Notes under the pieces: generated by a model
Seen by the model: the letters and a program-made list of their open reading frames with translations, nothing else
The model's database searches: none
What the model was told of the DNA's origin: nothing
Part shown: positions 7,101-13,400 of the stretch, one piece after another
How the letters are laid out: the number at the start of each line of letters is the position of its first letter
Position numbering within the stretch: the first letter of the stretch is position 1
Assembly: GCA_903819605.1 (NCBI GenBank)
Contig: CAIJEA010000687.1
Location: forward strand, 1 to 15,204
Length of the DNA: 15,204 nucleotides
From: an uncultured cyanobacterium
GTDB taxonomy: Bacteria > Cyanobacteriota > Cyanobacteriia > Pseudanabaenales > Pseudanabaenaceae
Direction: 5' to 3'
Position numbers and translations under genes: made by a program

Positions 7101-9119
7101 TTAATGTTTAGGGATTTCCCAAATAGCAATATTTTTGTCTTGACTACTGCTAATCAGCTTGAGCTGATCTAGCGTGATTATGAGAGAAGTAACCATATCG
7201 TTATGACCAATCAGATTCCAGACCAAAGATTTAGTCTGGAGATTCCATAGACGAATCGAATTAGAATTATCTTTCCCACCACTAAATAGATAGTTACCAT
7301 CATTAGAAATCGCGATCGCCCCGATTGCATCATCGTGTCCAGAGAGCGTAAATATTTGCTTGCCAGAGGCTACATCCCAAATGCGAATCAGTTTATCATT
7401 CCCACCGCTAATGACGTGCTTACCGTCAGGGGTAATCAAGACACAAGTAACAGGGGCTAGACTACCTGAGAGGATTTTTAAAGTTTCACCTGTTTTAACA
7501 TCCCAAATCCGCAATGTTTTATCGCGACTAGCACTGACAACCAATTTGCCATCGGGTGAGATTGCGACACCCAAAACTTTATCTGTATGCTCCTTAAGAG
7601 AGTGCTCTAACTTGCCAGTAGAGATTTGCCAAAGATTGACGGTATTGTCATAGCTGCCACTCGCTAATAAATCACTAGCAGGAGCGATCGCTAGATTATC
7701 AATCAAATTGGTATGACCGCTTAAGGTTTTGAGCACTTTCCCTGAGGCAATATCAATTATTTTGATGTTTTTATCTTGCCCTGCGGTAATAATCTGGCGA
7801 TCGGATAGAAATACGACAGCCCTTACCCAACCACCTTGATCTTTAATTTCTCGAATTGGATTAGAATTCTCTCCTTCCAATTCCCAAAGTTTAACAGTTC
7901 CATCATCACTAGCACTAGCGATCGTTTTGCCATCAGGACTCAAGGCCACGCTCTGAATTGTATCAGTGTGACCCTGTAAAAATCTTAAAGGAGTTAGCCG
8001 TTTTTGCTGAAAGACAGGAAGTTGTAAACTAATTTCTTCAAAGTTACCAATCGCTGAAACTTTGATAGCTGTACCGATACTTATGCCTAAGACTGCTGCA
8101 ACTACTATTGATCCAGTTAGCAATATAGGCGAGGTTGGTTTGCGACTAGAATCCTTAATGGCTTTCTTAATCGATTTACGTTTAGAGTTAAATTTACCAC
8201 TAGGAGCAAGTTTATCGATTTGTTCGATATCTTTGAGAATTTTTAAAACTGACTCACAATTGATCGGGCGATCGCTGGGCTTACGAGCAATTAGGGCATC
8301 GATCAAATCACCTAATTCTTCAGAAACTTCAGAAGCGTAAGATCTCCATTCAAAAATATCGAGATTGGCATTATAGGTGTCAAGGGGATATTTGCCTGTC
8401 ACTAAATGGATCATCGTGCAACCAAGGGCATAAAAATCTGACTGTGGGACGGCAAACCCTTTTTCTTGTTCGGGGGCAGTATAGCCAACCGAGCAGATAC
8501 TAGTAACCCCTTCCACCCCGCCAATTTTGGCGAGATAGGTATGAGTTGCTTCGCGGGCAGTACCAAAGTCAATTAGTACGAGTTGCCCTGAAGGAGATAA
8601 CATAATATTTGCGGGTTTAATATCGCGATGCAAATAGCCTTTGCTATGAACTAGGGCAAGAATTTCTACCAATTGACGCAACCATACGATCGCCCGTTTT
8701 TGGGCGATCGGTTGTTTTTGGCGTTGATTGATCCATTGTTCGAGGTTCAATCCCTCGATTTTTTGCATTACGATCCCATGCAACATTTTGCCATCTTCGA
8801 GAGTGTGATGCACATAGGTCTCAATTTTAGGGATTCCCGCATGTTCGATTTGCCCTAACACAAATGCTTCTTGCTGAAACAGTGAAACTGCCTTGCTATC
8901 TTCGTTTAACTCTTGTTTGAGAATTTTTAGGATCTTGGCTTGACCCGCAGGATTCTTAACTTCATATACGATGCCAAAGCCCCCAGAGTCACTTAGTAAT
9001 TTCGTGACGGTATAACAACCATCAATCAAAAGTTCCGAACCACACCCCTGACAAGTTAGGTAATTGTCATTATCTGGATGATCGGGAATTGGGCAAGCAG
9101 GGTTAATACATAGACGCAT
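7101..9119 (-). CDS. Ser/Thr protein kinase with N-terminal zinc ribbon, one TM helix and WD40 propeller
   Basis: 672 residues, four parts. Residues 1-31 are a Cys4 zinc-ribbon-like head (C4, C9, C23, C26) common in cyanobacterial kinases. Residues 36-300 are a Hanks-type kinase: glycine loop DSGGFG (44-49), K65, E84, HRD (164-166), N171, DFG (184-186) and APE (215-217), so catalysis should be intact. The first glycine of GxGxxG is replaced by Asp, a variant to note. Residues 330-353 form one membrane helix. Residues 379-672 hold seven WD40 repeats (GH...D..(I/V)(R/K)(L/I)W), enough for one closed propeller, probably the sensory or partner-binding part on the far side of the membrane from the kinase. 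ATG at 9119 is right at the conserved MRLCINPACP head. Signal and targets unknown. Confidence 0.95.
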   Translation of the reverse strand: MRLCINPACPIPDHPDNDNYLTCQGCGSELLIDGCYTVTKLLSDSGGFGIVYEVKNPAGQAKILKILKQELNEDSKAVSLFQQEAFVLGQIEHAGIPKIETYVHHTLEDGKMLHGIVMQKIEGLNLEQWINQRQKQPIAQKRAIVWLRQLVEILALVHSKGYLHRDIKPANIMLSPSGQLVLIDFGTAREATHTYLAKIGGVEGVTSICSVGYTAPEQEKGFAVPQSDFYALGCTMIHLVTGKYPLDTYNANLDIFEWRSYASEVSEELGDLIDALIARKPSDRPINCESVLKILKDIEQIDKLAPSGKFNSKRKSIKKAIKDSSRKPTSPILLTGSIVVAAVLGISIGTAIKVSAIGNFEEISLQLPVFQQKRLTPLRFLQGHTDTIQSVALSPDGKTIASASDDGTVKLWELEGENSNPIREIKDQGGWVRAVVFLSDRQIITAGQDKNIKIIDIASGKVLKTLSGHTNLIDNLAIAPASDLLASGSYDNTVNLWQISTGKLEHSLKEHTDKVLGVAISPDGKLVVSASRDKTLRIWDVKTGETLKILSGSLAPVTCVLITPDGKHVISGGNDKLIRIWDVASGKQIFTLSGHDDAIGAIAISNDGNYLFSGGKDNSNSIRLWNLQTKSLVWNLIGHNDMVTSLIITLDQLKLISSSQDKNIAIWEIPKH

Positions 9120-9475
9120 AGTGTTTTAGAGCGTGCCAGTCTAAACTTACTATATATCTACTGTAGTCAATCAAATCCGTAATTTATAGCGATCATCCTA
9201 TCAATATCCTAAAAGATGTGATGTTGCAGAGCCTTCCCCTCAGCTTTTTAGTTCTTATGGGCAAAAACCAGATTTTTAGTGGCGCGGCTCCGCCGCACCA
9301 CTAAAAATCTGGTTCCTTATTTTGCTGAGCGTCCCTTACAGCGGTTTATGCTAGTTTTAGACTTTGATTGTGCTCGCTATACCCAGCTAACATTCGCCTG
9401 CTTTCAGTCAACATTGGTATTAGCGGTACAATTTTCTCTAGCAAGCGCCTAAAACAACCAGTTATTAAATAGTTC
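9120..9475. other. Divergent intergenic region between kinase and livM-type gene
   Basis: 356 bases with start codons at both ends, so promoters for both genes must lie here or upstream. I see a long hairpin at 9266-9314 and AT-rich TATA-like sequence at 9149-9156, but no -35/-10 pair with correct spacing that I would defend. A minus-strand frame (9346-9573) overlaps the permease start and resembles no protein. No NtcA-type GTA-N8-TAC site was found by eye. Confidence 0.6.
9266..9314. repeat. Long hairpin with GGCTCCGCC tip
   Basis: Bases 9266-9288 pair with 9292-9314 with one mismatch (9283/9297), giving 22 pairs round a TCC loop. The outer stem is AT-rich (CCAGATTTTTAGTGG), the tip is GC-only (GCGGCTCCGCCGC). 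It sits between two divergent start regions, where no transcript is expected to end, so it is not a terminator for either neighbour. I regard it as a dispersed hairpin repeat of the same general style as that at 292-332. Confidence 0.8.
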
Positions 9476-10372
9476 ATGATCGAATACATCACAACTCTCT
9501 TCATTAATGCGTCAATTTTTGCTTTGTTTAGCTTGGGTCTCAATCTGCAATGGGGCTTTGCGGGATTAGTCAACTTTGGTCATGTCGCTTTTATGACCGT
9601 CGGTGCATATACGACCGTGCTGTTGAGCTTGAGTGGTGTGCCTTGGTTCTTGGCTTTTCTAATTGCCGCCGCGATCGCAGGTTTGCTTGGCATTATTATT
9701 GGTAGCACCGCTTTAAAATTGCGCGAAGACTATCTGGGGATTGTCACAATTGGTGTATCGGAAATGGTACGCTTGTTTGTGAACAATGAAGAATGGCTCA
9801 CTAGAGGCACGAAAGGGGTACAGGATTTTCCGCTTCCTTTAGTTAATCTAGTTTCTCGGCAAAATTATTCATTTGTACTTGCCGCACTGTTATTAATTGT
9901 CGTTACCGTTGTTTACTGGCGTTTGGAATGGTTAGTTAGATCTCCTTGGGGTCGCGTATTAAAGGCAATTCGTGAAGACGAAGAAGTTGTTAAGGCGCTA
10001 GGCAAAAATGTATTTTGGTATAAATTGCAAGCCTTTGCGATTGGTGGAGCGATCGGGGGCATGGCAGGAGCTTTTTACGCTTGGCAATTAACCACAGTTT
10101 ATCCTGATAATTTCATTCCTCTGATTACATTCCAAGCATGGACGATTATCACAATTGGTGGTGCAGGCAATAATATTGGGGTCTTACTCGGCGCAGCTAT
10201 CTTTCAGTTTTATAATGCTTTACCACGATTTTTGCCAGAACAACTGCGTGCCGATGGAGGCAGATTTGAGGCAATTCAGCTAATGCTAATTGGTTTGACT
10301 CTGATTCTGCTTATGGTATGGCGACCACAAGGGATTTTAGGTAATAAGAAAGAATTAACGTTAAACCGCTAA
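9476..10372 (+). CDS. livM: Branched-chain/neutral amino acid ABC transporter permease, LivM type
   Basis: 298 residues, with eight to ten predicted membrane segments, of the LivM-type permease family (BPD_transp_2). It would form the inner-membrane channel of a high-affinity amino acid uptake ABC transporter, together with a LivH-type permease, two ATPases (LivG, LivF) and a periplasmic binding protein. Family features seen: GLNLQWGFAGLVNFGHVAF near the N-terminus, LREDYLGIVTIG, the cytoplasmic loop SPWGRVLKAIREDEEVVKALGKN that contacts the ATPase, GGAIGGMAGAFYA, and the terminal WRPQGILG. In cyanobacteria the equivalent belongs to the N-II (Nat) neutral amino acid system. None of its partners is in this window, so the operon is split, as is usual in cyanobacteria. 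A terminator follows ten bases after its stop. Confidence 0.9.
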   Translation: MIEYITTLFINASIFALFSLGLNLQWGFAGLVNFGHVAFMTVGAYTTVLLSLSGVPWFLAFLIAAAIAGLLGIIIGSTALKLREDYLGIVTIGVSEMVRLFVNNEEWLTRGTKGVQDFPLPLVNLVSRQNYSFVLAALLLIVVTVVYWRLEWLVRSPWGRVLKAIREDEEVVKALGKNVFWYKLQAFAIGGAIGGMAGAFYAWQLTTVYPDNFIPLITFQAWTIITIGGAGNNIGVLLGAAIFQFYNALPRFLPEQLRADGGRFEAIQLMLIGLTLILLMVWRPQGILGNKKELTLNR

Positions 10373-10382
10373 AAAATAATCG

Positions 10383-10425
10383 CTAAAAAAAAGAGGAGGT
10401 GCTTCGCACCTCCTCTTTTTTTTAG
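10383..10425. terminator. Bidirectional terminator between livM-type gene and moeB
   Basis: A perfect 19-bp stem (10383-10401 with 10407-10425) has the core GAGGAGGTGC/GCACCTCCTC flanked by A8 on one side and T8 on the other, so it gives a U-run after a GC stem in both directions. The loop is TTCGC/GCGAA, making GCGAAGC on the minus strand. It ends the livM-type gene on the plus strand. The moeB stop codon (10422-10424) lies inside the stem. Confidence 0.92.
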
Positions 10426-11594
10426 TACTTCGGAACTGAAGGATCGATTTGGTCGCTCCAAGCATTAATGCCACCTGCAACATTGATCCCATCAATGCCA
10501 GCCTGCTTGAGAATGCCCAAAGCCTTCATCGATCGCCCACCCATTTTGCAATGCGCGATCAATTTATGTCCATTGAGCAACGACTTGACCTTCTCTACAC
10601 CATTACCATTTTCGATTTCTGGCAAAGGTACAAGTACCGTGTTGGGGATTTTACCAATTTCCCATTCATTGGGATTACGCACATCAATGATTAGATAATC
10701 CGATGCACCAGCATCAATGATTTCTTTGAGTTCTTTGACGTTAATTTCGGCGATCGCCTGTTGTGCTTCCATTTCGGTTTCTTTTTGTTGAGGAATACCA
10801 CAGAACATCTGATAATCAATCAACTTTTCGATTACAGGACGGACTGGGTTTGGACGTAGCTTTAGCTCACGGAAAGTCATCTTTAGGGCATCATAAAGTA
10901 ACAAGCGCCCACTCAGAGTATTTCCCTGTCCTAAAATGATTTTGACAGTCTCTGTAGCTTGAATCACACCAATGATCCCCGGAAGAATTCCTAAAACGCC
11001 ACCTTCAGCGCAGGATGGCACTAATCCTGGTGGTGGTGGTTCGGGATAGAGATCGCGATAGTTGGGTCCACCTTCATAATTGAAGACTGTTGCCTGACCC
11101 TCAAAGCGGAAAATTGACCCATACACATTGGGCTTATTCAGCAATACACAAGCATCATTAACTAGATATCGAGTAGGGAAGTTATCCGTACCATCGACAA
11201 TGATGTCATAGGGAGCCATGATCTCCAGGGCATTGGCTGAAGATAGCTGCGTGTTATAAAGATCAATCTGGCAATAGGGGTTGATTTCTAAGATTCGTGC
11301 CTTTGCAGATTCGATCTTCGGTTTACCAACAGTACTAGTGCCATGAATGATTTGGCGTTGAAGGTTGGAGGTATCCACCACATCAAAGTCCACAATGCCA
11401 ATGCGTCCGACACCTGCGGCAGCGAGGTACAACAACAAAGGCGCACCCAAACCACCCGTACCGATACACAGTACGCTGGCAGCTTTAAGACGCTTTTGTC
11501 CTTCGACCCCAACTTCAGGCAAGATCAGATGACGCGAGTAGCGCTCGTAGTCGTCTTGGGTAAGTTGAATCGTATTTGGATCTGGGTTGAGCAT
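10422..11594 (-). CDS. moeB: MoeB/ThiF-type adenylyltransferase fused to a rhodanese domain
   Basis: 390 residues from the ATG at 11594; an upstream in-frame extension is rejected because MLNPDPNTIQLTQDDYERYSRH is the normal start. The E1-like domain has GTGGLG (45-50) for ATP, D69-x-D71, DNFPTR (138-143 region) and C195 in SCAEGGV. It activates the C-terminal glycine of a small sulfur carrier (MoaD and perhaps ThiS) as acyl-adenylate for molybdopterin synthesis. Residues about 285-390 are a rhodanese domain with catalytic C349 in HCKMGGRS, which can carry persulfide sulfur, as in human MOCS3. The two CxxC zinc pairs of E. coli MoeB are not present (YRDLYPEPPPP and LRPNPVRP at those sites). 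No molybdopterin genes are adjacent. The stop codon lies in the terminator stem. Confidence 0.92.
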   Translation of the reverse strand: MLNPDPNTIQLTQDDYERYSRHLILPEVGVEGQKRLKAASVLCIGTGGLGAPLLLYLAAAGVGRIGIVDFDVVDTSNLQRQIIHGTSTVGKPKIESAKARILEINPYCQIDLYNTQLSSANALEIMAPYDIIVDGTDNFPTRYLVNDACVLLNKPNVYGSIFRFEGQATVFNYEGGPNYRDLYPEPPPPGLVPSCAEGGVLGILPGIIGVIQATETVKIILGQGNTLSGRLLLYDALKMTFRELKLRPNPVRPVIEKLIDYQMFCGIPQQKETEMEAQQAIAEINVKELKEIIDAGASDYLIIDVRNPNEWEIGKIPNTVLVPLPEIENGNGVEKVKSLLNGHKLIAHCKMGGRSMKALGILKQAGIDGINVAGGINAWSDQIDPSVPKY

Positions 11595-11643
11595 GATTAC
11601 ATTAATCGCACGTAAATCGTACGTAAATCTCACGTTGTTAGCG

Positions 11644-11669
11644 AAAGCGATCGTATTGGCGATCGCTTT
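11644..11669. repeat. HIP1-containing hairpin upstream of moeB
   Basis: AAAGCGATCG (11644-11653) pairs with CGATCGCTTT (11660-11669) across a six-base loop TATTGG. The right arm includes a full HIP1 octamer. It is 50 bases upstream of the moeB start. On the plus strand it is followed by TTTTACTTATTTTT, which looks like a terminator, but no plus-strand gene ends here. In the moeB leader it could form an RNA hairpin. Role unknown. Confidence 0.55.
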
Positions 11670-11810
11670 TACTTATTTTTATATTTCTATTGTAGATTCC
11701 TAGTCTACGCTTTATTACAATGTTGTATCTTTGTTGCAGTGGTGCAAATCGATAAAACACCTATCTAACATTTACAAAAATTTAAAGTCTGACTAGATTT
11801 ACCAAATACT

Positions 11811-12074
11811 ATGGAGCTTATGGAAACCCCTTATATTTACTACATCCCCATCTATCCTGATGATGATAACTGCGAAACCTTAATGCACTTATTTATAGGA
11901 AAACCTGGCTTAGATACAGAAATTTTGAGCTTGCTGGAAACTTTGGACAATCGTGAACATGAGGGCGAAGCAGTTGACTATGTTCATGAGCTTGAAGATA
12001 AATGCGATCTAAAGCGCGTTTCAGTTAGATTTCTGCCACGTAAACGCGATCGCGCCGTGCCAATAATGACTTAA
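11811..12074 (+). CDS. Hypothetical acidic protein, unrecognised
   Basis: 87 residues (84 if the second ATG, at 11820, is used). I do not recognise a family. The N-terminal half is rich in Tyr, Pro and Asp (PYIYYIPIYPDDDNCETL), the middle is acidic and helical (LSLLETLDNREHEGEAVDY), and the end is basic (RFLPRKRDRA). There are two cysteines (residues 21 and 65), too few for a metal site alone. No signal peptide or membrane segment, so probably a small cytosolic protein. The normal amino acid composition, good start spacing after an AT-rich leader and a hairpin exactly at the stop support a real gene. It is unlikely to be co-transcribed far into the DUF1825 gene because of that hairpin. Confidence 0.6.
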   Translation: MELMETPYIYYIPIYPDDDNCETLMHLFIGKPGLDTEILSLLETLDNREHEGEAVDYVHELEDKCDLKRVSVRFLPRKRDRAVPIMT

Positions 12075-12113
12075 GTAAGTAGAGGTCGTGTCTGGTGCGA
12101 CCTCTACTTACTT
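12073..12113 (+). terminator. Hairpin overlapping the stop codon of the acidic protein gene
   Basis: AAGTAAGTAGAGGTCG (12073-12088) is fully complementary to CGACCTCTACTTACTT (12098-12113), a 16-bp perfect stem with a nine-base loop. The left arm begins inside the TAA stop codon of the upstream gene. No T-run follows (GTGGAG), so it is a non-canonical terminator or an RNA 3'-end stabiliser. Confidence 0.65.
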
Positions 12114-12204
12114 GTGGAGTGATATCCCCACTTCGGATAGTTCCTGTAAAGTTGAGCTGGCTTGTAAAATTAGGTTAGGTATTAAGTTAACTAGAGCAAG
12201 AAAC

Positions 12205-12528
12205 ATGGCATTTTTTGATTCTGAGATTGTTCAAAATGAAGCTCGTAATCTATTTCAAGATTATCAAGCCCTAACTCAGCTTGGCGGTAGTTATGGCAAG
12301 TTTGATCGTGAAGGTAAAATTCTCTTTATTGAAAAAATGGAAGAGATGATGGATCGCTATAAAATTTTTATGAAGCGATTTGAATTATCCGATGATTTTA
12401 TGGCTCAGATGACTCTAAAACAGTTGGAAAATCAGCTTGGTAATTTTGGGATTACACCACAGCAAATGTTCGATCAGATGAATATGACCCTTGAAAAAAT
12501 GAAATCTGAACTGGAACTGCATAATTAG
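12205..12528 (+). CDS. DUF1825 family protein
   Basis: 107 residues from the ATG at 12205. The family, conserved across cyanobacteria, begins MAFFDSEIVQ, so the longer frame that opens with GTG at 12088 is rejected; that extension would also lie in the terminator hairpin. Conserved blocks seen are FFDSEIVQNEARNLF, YGKFDREGKILFIEKM, MDRYKIFMKRFELS and FGITPQQMFDQMN. The protein is predicted to be all helical, soluble and cytosolic, with no known enzymatic activity or published role that I can cite. Length matches the family. It converges on comF with only 25 bases between the stops, and that gap holds three copies of a TTTAGC-like unit but no clear hairpin. Confidence 0.92.
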   Translation: MAFFDSEIVQNEARNLFQDYQALTQLGGSYGKFDREGKILFIEKMEEMMDRYKIFMKRFELSDDFMAQMTLKQLENQLGNFGITPQQMFDQMNMTLEKMKSELELHN

Positions 12529-12553
12529 ATTTTAGCCTTTAGCTATTTAGCCA

Positions 12554-13270
12554 TTAGTTTTTGAATTGGGGTCGCGAAAGAACAATTACAGCTCGTACGA
12601 TGAGGTTGCTGTTGGCGAGAGTAGTAATTGCTTCATGTATCGTTGCGCCAGTAGTATAAATATCATCAAGCAGAATTACTGATCGTGGATTTGTCTGTGA
12701 AGTTCTATGGGATAAGGGAACAGTAAAGGCATGGGACAAGTTCTGTTCTCGTTCTTTGATACTTTTGGTTTGCATTTGTGCTTTGGTATCCTTGACCCGT
12801 TGCAAAGCTTGGGGATGACAGGGTAAGGCAGTCAGATCGCAAAAACGACGGGCTAGAATTTCTGCTTGATTAAATCCTCTAGACTTCAATTTATTGGCAT
12901 GGAGGGGAATGGGAATTACAGATATTTTTTTGTGCTGTTGAATAAACTCTTTTGTGTTTGGAGATCGCTTCCATGTGTCGGCAATTTTTTCGGAGATCGC
13001 TTCCATGATTTCAGGATGATTATTATATTTGCAGGTCGCGATCGCTCGTTTCAAAGCTCCATCATAAATTCCCCAACTATAAAGTGGAAGCTCTGGTGAA
13101 ATTGGATAATCTTTTTGCAAAAATTTTGGTGATTGACAAGCAGCAATTTGGCGATCGCAGTCTTTGCATAAAATACGATCGGCAGGACGCTTGCATAGTG
13201 GGCAATTAGCTTGCCAAAGTGAATCGATAACTGTATTAGCTAATCGATTAAGAGATGTTAACCACTGCAT
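12554..13270 (-). CDS. comF: ComF family phosphoribosyltransferase-like protein
   Basis: 238 residues. An N-terminal Cys4 zinc finger (CPLC at 23-26, CKDC at 35-38) precedes a type I phosphoribosyltransferase fold with the PRPP loop DDIYTTGAT (202-210) and the upstream VIPIPLHANKLKSRGFNQAE segment typical of ComF. In naturally competent bacteria ComF is a cytosolic protein acting with the helicase-like ComFA in handling incoming single-stranded DNA; cyanobacterial homologues are also needed for transformation in some strains. It stands alone here without comFA, pil or other competence genes. The membrane HhH protein at 4951 is a weak possible partner, by domain type only. ATG at 13270 gives the standard N-terminus. 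Confidence 0.92.
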   Translation of the reverse strand: MQWLTSLNRLANTVIDSLWQANCPLCKRPADRILCKDCDRQIAACQSPKFLQKDYPISPELPLYSWGIYDGALKRAIATCKYNNHPEIMEAISEKIADTWKRSPNTKEFIQQHKKISVIPIPLHANKLKSRGFNQAEILARRFCDLTALPCHPQALQRVKDTKAQMQTKSIKEREQNLSHAFTVPLSHRTSQTNPRSVILLDDIYTTGATIHEAITTLANSNLIVRAVIVLSRPQFKN

Positions 13271-13374
13271 GATTTTAAGATTTGTTTTTAACTTATTGCG
13301 ATCGCCGATTAGAGAGGGTGGAGTGATGACTTGTCTTGGGTCTTGCCTTTGATTTCTTGATTTATAGCCACAGA

Positions 13375-13400
13375 CTAGTTCATTGTTCTAGTTCATTGAT
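13375..13400. repeat. Tandem 13-bp duplication across the amine oxidase stop codon
   Basis: CTAGTTCATTGTT (13375-13387) and CTAGTTCATTGAT (13388-13400) differ by one base. The second copy holds the TGA stop codon (TCA on the plus strand, 13393-13395) of the amine oxidase gene and the first lies immediately downstream of it, so the duplication does not change the protein. Confidence 0.8.

Noticed and set aside
4126..9119. Idea that the TM2, HhH, pentapeptide and WD40-kinase genes form one signalling or defence system
   Set aside because: Each has its own spacer or hairpin, the kinase is on the other strand, and no domain combination of a known defence system is present.
9346..9573. 75-codon minus-strand frame overlapping the livM-type start
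   Set aside because: Overlaps a clear gene on the opposite strand and resembles no protein.
12088..12204. N-terminal extension of the DUF1825 frame from GTG
   Set aside because: Lies partly in the terminator hairpin and the family begins at MAFFDSEIVQ (12205).
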